Below, piece after piece: positions 48,782 to 54,646 of a stretch of DNA of 54,646 bases. Position numbers and translations under genes: made by a program. Positions within the stretch are counted from its first letter, which is position 1; every line of letters starts with the position of its first letter. The DNA comes from JBFKMV01 sp041629655 (lineage in GTDB: Bacteria; Acidobacteriota; Polarisedimenticolia; Polarisedimenticolales; Polarisedimenticolaceae). The stretch spans positions 1-54,646 of the forward strand of contig JBFKMV010000009.1 in NCBI GenBank assembly GCA_041629655.1. The letters are read 5' to 3'. Under the pieces are notes generated by a model. It saw only the letters and a list, made by a program, of their open reading frames with translations, was not told the DNA's origin and did not search any database.

Positions 48782-49971
48782 TGCGCGCCCTCCGCGGCGT
48801 CGGCACCGGGCGCGGTCGCGAGGCTGCCCAGCAACCCGGTGAAGCGCCCGTCCTGGCCGTCGCCGCCGACGATCGTCACCGGCGTGCCGACCGGCGCCTG
48901 TGCGAACAGCTCGTCCATGTCCCGGTTGGCCAGGGCCACGCAACCCTCGGTCCAGTCCTCGCCGCGCCCGCCCTCGCCGTGGATCTCGATCAGGCCGCCC
49001 GGGCGCGCTCCGGCCGGCAGGCGTCCGGCCCGGCGCGCCTCCTCGAAGCGGCGGCGGTCCTCGGCGTTGGGGTAGTCGAGCAGCAGCGCCTTGTAGTACT
49101 TGCTCTGCCCGCGGTCCTTGCGCGCGATCACCTTGTAGCGTCCCTCGGGCGTCGCCTCGTCGCCCTGGCTCAGCTTGCGCTCGACGTTGTTCAGCGCCAT
49201 GTCCGCCGGAAAGCTCTTCACCAACCGACCGCTACGGTACAGCACCAGCCGGTTCTTCTCCTTCAGCACCACGATCGCCGCCCGGCCCTCGCGCCGCGAC
49301 CAGGCGATCGTCTCGTCCACCCAGCGCCGCCACGTCGCCACGCGTTGCCCGTCGGCGAAGCGCGAGGCGCGCGTGCCGGCCTGGTCGACCACGTCCACCG
49401 CGTGCTCCTGCGCCTGCCGGGCCAGCTCGCCGGCCAAGGCGTAGTCGGCGCGTTTGAAGCGGGCGCGGGCCTCGTTCAGACGGTAGCGCGCCTGCTGGAG
49501 CGTCGTGCGCGTCGGGGCCGGCAACGCCACGGCCCGGCCGAAGGCGTCCGCGCGGTCGAGCGCCGCCGCGGCCTCGTCGATGGCCTGGGTGGCCTCCACC
49601 TGAGCCGAGTCGCGACGCCGCTCGGCCTCCACGATCGAGTCCTGCGCCGCGCGCTCGACCTCGCGCAGCCGTTCGCGGACCGGCCGGAAGTCGCGGAACG
49701 AGACGAACCGCGCCTCCTGGCGCCGGTAGTCCAGCAGGCCCGCCCGGAGCGAGTGCTCCGAGGCCTCGAGCAGCTCCGGCGCCCACGCGGCGGCGCCGGA
49801 GCTTCGCGCCCGCTCGACGGCCGCCCGCGCCGCGTCGCGGGTGTGCTCGGGGGGCGCGGTGCGGCCGGTCAGCACCGGCAGCACCAGCACCGCGAATCCG
49901 ACGCTCAGCGTCGCGATCCCGAGCAGCACCCGCCACAGGCGCGGACGGCGGCGGGCCTTGGCTGGACTCAC
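48778..49971 (-). CDS. L,D-transpeptidase (YkuD domain) with helical N-terminal region
   Basis: A 397-aa protein with GTG 49971. A TM anchor (LLGIATLSVGFAVLVLPVL, about 16-34) precedes about 170 residues of Ala/Arg/Glu-rich helices (AARAAVERARSSGAAAW, EVERAAQDSIVEAERRR, DEAAAALDRADAF), similar in character to the DUF4398 protein upstream. The YkuD domain (about 225-375) has IEIHGEG and TEGCVAL, where Thr replaces the common Ser before EGC/xGC. It acts on peptidoglycan in the periplasm. The helical part may bind its lipoprotein neighbour; this is inference. Confidence 0.9.
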   Translation of the reverse strand: MSPAKARRRPRLWRVLLGIATLSVGFAVLVLPVLTGRTAPPEHTRDAARAAVERARSSGAAAWAPELLEASEHSLRAGLLDYRRQEARFVSFRDFRPVRERLREVERAAQDSIVEAERRRDSAQVEATQAIDEAAAALDRADAFGRAVALPAPTRTTLQQARYRLNEARARFKRADYALAGELARQAQEHAVDVVDQAGTRASRFADGQRVATWRRWVDETIAWSRREGRAAIVVLKEKNRLVLYRSGRLVKSFPADMALNNVERKLSQGDEATPEGRYKVIARKDRGQSKYYKALLLDYPNAEDRRRFEEARRAGRLPAGARPGGLIEIHGEGGRGEDWTEGCVALANRDMDELFAQAPVGTPVTIVGGDGQDGRFTGLLGSLATAPGADAAEGAQ

Positions 49972-49987
49972 GAGGCCGATCGCCGGG

Positions 49988-50599
49988 TCAGCTGCGAGCC
50001 GGTTGCTTCGCCTGCTGCTTGAGCTGGATCGCGGCGGCGATGGCTTCCTTCGTCGACAGCGTGGTCTGGTTGGCGGCCTCCGCCTTGGCGATCGCGTCGG
50101 TGTACTTGCCGGCGGCGAACGCGGTGTCGATCTCGGCCAGGCCGGTCTCGACGGCGGCCAGGTCGGCCTTCATGGCCACGATGTCGGCCCGGCTGCCCTT
50201 GCCGCGGGGCGCGTTGGCCAGCATCGTCTTGACCTCTTCCAGCGTGGCCCGCACCTCGGCGATCAGCGCCGAGGCCTCGTCGCGCGCTTGCTGCTTGCCC
50301 AGCGCGGCGTCGCTCACGGCCTGCTCCGAGGCCTGCTTGACCTGCGCGGCCAGCTCGTTGACACGGTCGTAGGACCGGAACATCCGGCTCTTCTCTTCCT
50401 GGACCTTCAGCTCGTTGTCGAGCTGGGCCATCAGGTCCTGCGCCTGGCTCATCGAGTCCGCGGCGTAGTCCGTGGCCTCGGCGGCGCGGGCGCTCTCCAG
50501 CGCCGCGCGGCTCGCCGCGATCTCCTCGGTCGGCGGCGAGGCGCAGCCCGCCAGTACGGCGAGACCGAATACCAACAGCAGTCCGACGGTGCGGTTCAT
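49988..50599 (-). CDS. DUF4398-type helical lipoprotein
   Basis: A 203-aa protein with ATG 50599 and a lipoprotein signal (MNRTVGLLLVFGLAVLAGC, Cys19). The mature protein is almost all helix, with repeated Ala/Glu/Lys/Gln heptad-like segments (AASRAALESARAAEATDYA, SMSQAQDLMAQLDNEL, AQVKQASEQAVSDAALGKQQ), fitting DUF4398. Such proteins are outer-membrane lipoproteins of unclear role, often near peptidoglycan genes. It is the first gene of an operon with two L,D-transpeptidases, 16 bases upstream of the next, and has a sigma54-type promoter. Confidence 0.85.
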   Translation of the reverse strand: MNRTVGLLLVFGLAVLAGCASPPTEEIAASRAALESARAAEATDYAADSMSQAQDLMAQLDNELKVQEEKSRMFRSYDRVNELAAQVKQASEQAVSDAALGKQQARDEASALIAEVRATLEEVKTMLANAPRGKGSRADIVAMKADLAAVETGLAEIDTAFAAGKYTDAIAKAEAANQTTLSTKEAIAAAIQLKQQAKQPARS

Positions 50600-50704
50600 G
50601 TCCCTTGCTCCTCGTGGATCCGGATCAGCATTGTCGGCGCGATTCCCCCCGGAATTGGGAGCGCCCCGTTCAGGCAGGACACGGTCCTGTCTACCGGAGG
50701 GAAC

Positions 50705-50719
50705 GCAAGAGCCTTGCCA
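50705..50719 (-). promoter_or_regulatory. Sigma54-type promoter of the L,D-transpeptidase operon
   Basis: Minus strand TGGCAAG-GCTC-TTGC: GG and GC 10 bases apart, one mismatch to TGGCACG-N4-TTGC. The predicted start near 50693 is about 95 bases before the DUF4398 ATG. The sigma54 activator gene ends only 80 bases upstream on the same strand. Confidence 0.72.
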
Positions 50720-50799
50720 ACGAGCGATCGCGAAAAAGGCGCGAGGATCGCGTTTCGCACGCCGGCCGTCCGGGTGTCACCTGCCGAAACGACGACTTT

Positions 50800-52206
50800 T
50801 TACTTGAAGTCCTCCTTCCGTAAATTGTGGCGGCGCATCAAGGTGTGCAGCGAGCGGGGGTTGATGCCCGCCCGGGCGGCGGCCTCGCCGATGCGCCCCC
50901 GGGTTTGCCGCAGCAACCCCGACAGGTAGTCGCGCTCGAAGGCGTTGACGATCTCGCGCCGGGCGGCGCGCAGCGGGCGCCCGAGATCCGCGCGCTCCGC
51001 CGGCCCTTTTTCGGGCGCCGCCGTACCCCGCGGCGCGGAACGCGAGTCGATCCGGTGCGGCAGGTCCGCGGCCTCGATCTCGGGCCCGGACGCCAGCAAG
51101 ACGACCTGCTCCATCACGTTGATGATCTCACGAACGTTGCCGGGCCAGTCGTAGGCGCCGAGCGCTTCCAGCGCCTCCCGGGTGATCCCGGTCAGGCGCC
51201 GACCCAGCCGCAAGTTGAAGAAGTCCAGGTAGCTCCGCACCAGGGGCTCGATGTCCTCCCGGCGCTCGCGGACGGGCGGGAGGGTCAGCGTGACCACCGC
51301 CAGCCGGAAGTAGAGGTCCTGCCGGAAGCGCTTCGCCGCCACCTCCGCCTCGAGGTCCTTGTTGGTCGCGGCGATGACGCGCACGTTGACGTCGGCCGAC
51401 CGCTCGCCGCCGACGCGCTGGACCTTGCGGTCCTCGAGCACCCGCAACAGCTTGACCTGGAGGTGCAGCGGCATCTCGCCGACCTCGTCGAGGAAGATCG
51501 TCCCGCCGTGCGCCAGCTCGAAATAGCCCCGGCGGGCGCGATCGGCGCCGGTGAACGCCCCGCGCTCGTGGCCGAACAGCTCGCTTTCCAGCAGGCTCTC
51601 CGGAATCGCCCCGCAGTTGAGCGGGATGAACGGCCCCTGGGCGCGCGGCCCCTCGGCGTGGATCGCCCGCGCCAGTCGCTCCTTGCCGGTGCCGGTCTCG
51701 CCGAGGATCAACAGCGAGCTGTCCGTGGGCACGACGCGCCGCGCGATGGCCAGGAACTTCTGCATCGCCGGGCTGGAGGAGACGAAATCGCTCAGGCCGG
51801 CGCGGGTCTCCGGCTCGGGGCCGGCGCGCGCGACCTCCTCCAGGCGGCGCTCGATCAGGGCGCGCAGCGTTTCGCCGAGCACCTCGTCGCCGATCGCGAC
51901 CCCCAGCACGGCCAGCGCCCCCGCGGCGGTCAGCTCGGCGCGCTCGCGCGGGTCGTCGCGGTCGTCGACCACGATCACCTGCGGCCGCTCGGGAAGCTCG
52001 CGGATCCGGGCGATCCGGGCCGCCGGGGGCTCGGGGAGCATCGAGCGGCTGACCACGAGGAGATCCACGTCCTCGCGGTTGAGCGCGTCCCAGAAGCCAC
52101 CCCGCGCGGGCGCCTCCAGGAGCGCCACGCCCTGCCGCTCCAGCAGGCGGGCCAGACGTTTGCGGTCGCGCGCGGGCTGGACCGCGAGCAGCACCCGGAT
52201 GAGCAC
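50800..52206 (-). CDS. Sigma54-dependent activator with degenerate receiver domain
   Basis: A 468-aa NtrC-like protein with GTG 52206, 7 bases after AAGGAG. Residues 1-125 have receiver-like spacing, but the acidic pair is missing (RVLLAVQPARD) and the phospho-Asp position reads VVSRS in DLLVVSRSMLPEP. The AAA+ domain has GETGTGKE (169-176), GAFTGA (216-221) and IFLDEVGE (237-244). The Fis-like DNA-binding end is GEAAARAGINPRSLHTLMRRH. It should activate sigma54 promoters without phosphorylation. The adjacent L,D-transpeptidase operon and the divergent 39-aa gene both have such promoters and are its likely targets. Confidence 0.93.
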   Translation of the reverse strand: MLIRVLLAVQPARDRKRLARLLERQGVALLEAPARGGFWDALNREDVDLLVVSRSMLPEPPAARIARIRELPERPQVIVVDDRDDPRERAELTAAGALAVLGVAIGDEVLGETLRALIERRLEEVARAGPEPETRAGLSDFVSSSPAMQKFLAIARRVVPTDSSLLILGETGTGKERLARAIHAEGPRAQGPFIPLNCGAIPESLLESELFGHERGAFTGADRARRGYFELAHGGTIFLDEVGEMPLHLQVKLLRVLEDRKVQRVGGERSADVNVRVIAATNKDLEAEVAAKRFRQDLYFRLAVVTLTLPPVRERREDIEPLVRSYLDFFNLRLGRRLTGITREALEALGAYDWPGNVREIINVMEQVVLLASGPEIEAADLPHRIDSRSAPRGTAAPEKGPAERADLGRPLRAARREIVNAFERDYLSGLLRQTRGRIGEAAARAGINPRSLHTLMRRHNLRKEDFK

Positions 52207-52236
52207 GGCTCACTCCTTCCGATCGGACGTTTTAGC

Positions 52237-52251
52237 TCCGGTGGAACCGGA
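52237..52251. promoter_or_regulatory. Palindrome TCCGGT-GGA-ACCGGA, candidate activator binding site
   Basis: A 15-base inverted repeat lies in the 178-base divergent region, about 70 bases upstream of the sigma54-type element at 52317-52331. This distance is normal for an enhancer-binding protein site. It also lies 31 bases from the activator's own start, so it could serve autoregulation. Confidence 0.4.
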
Positions 52252-52316
52252 CGTCAATAGCCGATCAAGAGCGGGGCGAGGGCCTGGGAACAGCGGGACC
52301 CACCCGGCCGGAGCCG

Positions 52317-52331
52317 GGTACGCCTTTTGCT
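52317..52331 (+). promoter_or_regulatory. Sigma54-type promoter before the 39-aa peptide gene
   Basis: Plus strand GGTACG-CCTT-TTGCT: GG and GC 10 bases apart, with T replacing C in the -24 box. The predicted start near 52342 is about 43 bases before the ATG. TTGACG at 52335-52340 might alternatively be a sigma70 -35 box, but no good -10 follows. Confidence 0.5.
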
Positions 52332-52384
52332 GAGTTGACGGATCGAACCGTCCGAAACCCCACGATGGGAACCAAGGAGCTGCG

Positions 52385-52504
52385 ATGCCCGACAAGATGA
52401 AGACGACCCCGAAGCCGGCCCCGAAGCCCGCGAGCGGTCAGAAGACCACCCAGCCCGCCGGAAAGACGATGGCTCCGGCGAAGCCCGGCTCGACCAAGCG
52501 CTAG
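52385..52504 (+). CDS. 39-aa Lys/Pro/Ala/Thr-rich basic peptide
   Basis: The ATG at 52385 is preceded by AAGGAG with 5 bases spacing, and the frame ends in TAG 52504. The product (begins MPDKMKTTPKPAPKPAS, ends KPGSTKR) has no hydrophobic segment, is strongly basic and is likely disordered. The low-complexity PKPA pattern resembles tails of histone H1-like or nucleoid-associated proteins, but it could equally be a small stress protein. A sigma54-type promoter and a palindrome lie upstream, and the divergent gene is a sigma54 activator. Confidence 0.65.
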   Translation: MPDKMKTTPKPAPKPASGQKTTQPAGKTMAPAKPGSTKR

Positions 52505-52570
52505 GACTTCAGCGGTCAGACCGGCGGCGGCACCCCCTCGTACCCCCCTCCCCGGGGTCGCCGCCGCCGG

Positions 52571-54265
<1,695 letters not shown>

Positions 54266-54335
54266 GGGAGTCGAGCCTCGGCCGCGTCGACCTCCGGGCG
54301 GGGGTCGCGGCGGGAATCGTGTCGGTCGAGGTTGT

Positions 54336-54350
54336 TGCAAAAGGCGCGCC
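54336..54350 (-). promoter_or_regulatory. Sigma54-type promoter of the AGCS symporter gene
   Basis: Minus strand GGCGCG-CCTT-TTGCA: GG and GC 10 bases apart, one mismatch in the -24 box, full TTGCA at -12. The predicted start is about 60 bases before the ATG. The CCTTTTGC core is shared with the element at 52317-52331. Confidence 0.55.
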
Positions 54351-54389
54351 CCGGGGCACCCTTACGCGGCCCCGAGGTTAGAATCCGGC

Positions 54390-54547
54390 CATGGTGGTGC
54401 GCAGAGTGTGGATCCGCCGGGAGCCCTCTCGCCGGGGCGCGCTCCCTATCCCGATTGTCCGTCGGCGGACGTCCGGCCTCCGCGCGCGGACGGAGTGGGC
54501 TTCATCGGAGGCGCCAGGGCGCCGACCACATTCTGCGCACCACCATG
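54390..54547. mobile_element. MITE-like element, 158 bp, 22-bp terminal inverted repeats, 9-bp direct repeats
   Basis: The left end (54390-54411, starting CATGGTGGTGCGCAGA) is the reverse complement of the right end (54526-54547), with one mismatch in 22. The element is flanked directly by GAATCCGGC at 54381-54389 and 54548-54556, a perfect 9-base target duplication. No transposase is encoded in the 114-base interior, so it would need to be moved in trans. It sits between a -10-like TAGAAT and the ATG of the aminotransferase-like gene. Confidence 0.6.
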
Positions 54548-54560
54548 GAATCCGGCCGAC

Positions 54561-54646
54561 ATGAACGACCTCCGCAGCGGATTCGCCAACCCCGGCGACC
54601 GGGTCTGGCTGAACTGCGCGCACCAGGGACCGCTGCCGCTCGCCGC
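54561..54646 (+). CDS. Partial aminotransferase class V-like protein (N-terminus)
   Basis: The frame starts at ATG 54561 and runs off the right edge after 28 residues. The visible start (MNDLRSGFANPGDRVWLN, then CAHQGPLPLAA) matches the N-terminus of PLP-dependent class V aminotransferases / cysteine desulfurase-like proteins, in which a LNxAxxGPLP-type segment opens the fold. The PLP lysine is outside the window. The MITE-like element lies 13 bases upstream and probably separates the gene from its original promoter. Confidence 0.65.
   Translation, partial: MNDLRSGFANPGDRVWLNCAHQGPLPLA

Larger units (their letters stand above)
54266..54560. other. 295-base divergent region with MITE-like element
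   Basis: The gap between the AGCS gene and the aminotransferase-like gene contains the sigma54-type element (54336-54350), a TAGAAT -10-like box (54379-54384) and the MITE-like repeat (54390-54547). No coding sequence is convincing here; open frames inside the repeat are short and have no ribosome binding site. Confidence 0.5.

Noticed and set aside
54412..54525. Small gene inside the MITE-like element
   Set aside because: Open frames there are short, lack a ribosome binding site and cross the inverted repeats.

Overview
The window comes from a strongly GC-rich (judged by eye), Gram-negative-type bacterium. An outer membrane is implied by the RND/TolC efflux operon, the TonB-dependent receptor and several lipoproteins. 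Ser/Thr kinases with TolB-like propellers, VIT/vWA proteins, a rhombosortase, Cys-rich DGN-type repeats and DNRLRE modules together suggest Acidobacteriota or Myxococcota-like deltaproteobacteria; no rRNA or ribosomal protein marker is present to settle this. Gene packing is tight: many cistrons are joined by 4-bp GTGA or ATGA stop-start overlaps, and several convergent pairs overlap at their 3' ends. I found no tRNA, rRNA, CRISPR array, transposase or phage gene.

Layout. 1-4608: a partial membrane protein, then a plus-strand run with an MscS-like membrane protein, a soluble MgtE-N/CBS protein, MgtE, a lysozyme-like protein and a lipoprotein. 4618-11272: a minus-strand RND efflux operon whose outer-membrane component is fused to a substrate-binding-protein domain, with a good sigma70-type promoter. 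11355-17007: a CehA/McbA-like metallohydrolase, a small membrane protein, a methyltransferase, an alpha/beta hydrolase, a polysaccharide deacetylase and a DNRLRE protein. 17055-20617: an Rrf2 regulator and a multidomain laccase-type multicopper oxidase in one operon. 20775-25513: a CdaA-type diadenylate cyclase fused to a YbbR domain, with a zinc-ribbon Ser/Thr kinase, and a divergent fatty-acid-hydroxylase family protein.

25510-33116: a VIT/vWA gene followed by a sigma factor and a 72-aa protein, divergent from an ECF sigma / FecR / TonB-receptor surface-signalling module. 33068-38144: a rhombosortase with its apparent GlyGly-CTERM substrate (a second VIT/vWA protein), a divergent sigma54 activator with an unrecognised N-terminal domain, and a SYLF-domain protein. 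38479-47431: a PQQ-propeller gene broken by an in-frame TGA, a kinase/PD40 protein, a Ca/Na antiporter, RecQ, an MFS transporter and SecF without SecD. 47377-52206: a DUF4398 lipoprotein and two L,D-transpeptidases downstream of a sigma54 activator with a degenerate receiver. 52385-54646: a 39-aa basic peptide gene, an AGCS symporter, a MITE-like 158-bp element with a 9-bp direct repeat, and the start of an aminotransferase class V-like gene.

The most coherent theme in the second half is sigma54. Two enhancer-binding proteins lie among six sequences with -24/-12 (GG-N10-GC) architecture. These stand in front of the GlyGly-CTERM VIT/vWA gene, the SYLF gene, secF, the DUF4398/L,D-transpeptidase operon, the 39-aa peptide gene and the AGCS symporter. 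This looks like an envelope-centred sigma54 regulon and is the observation I would follow first.
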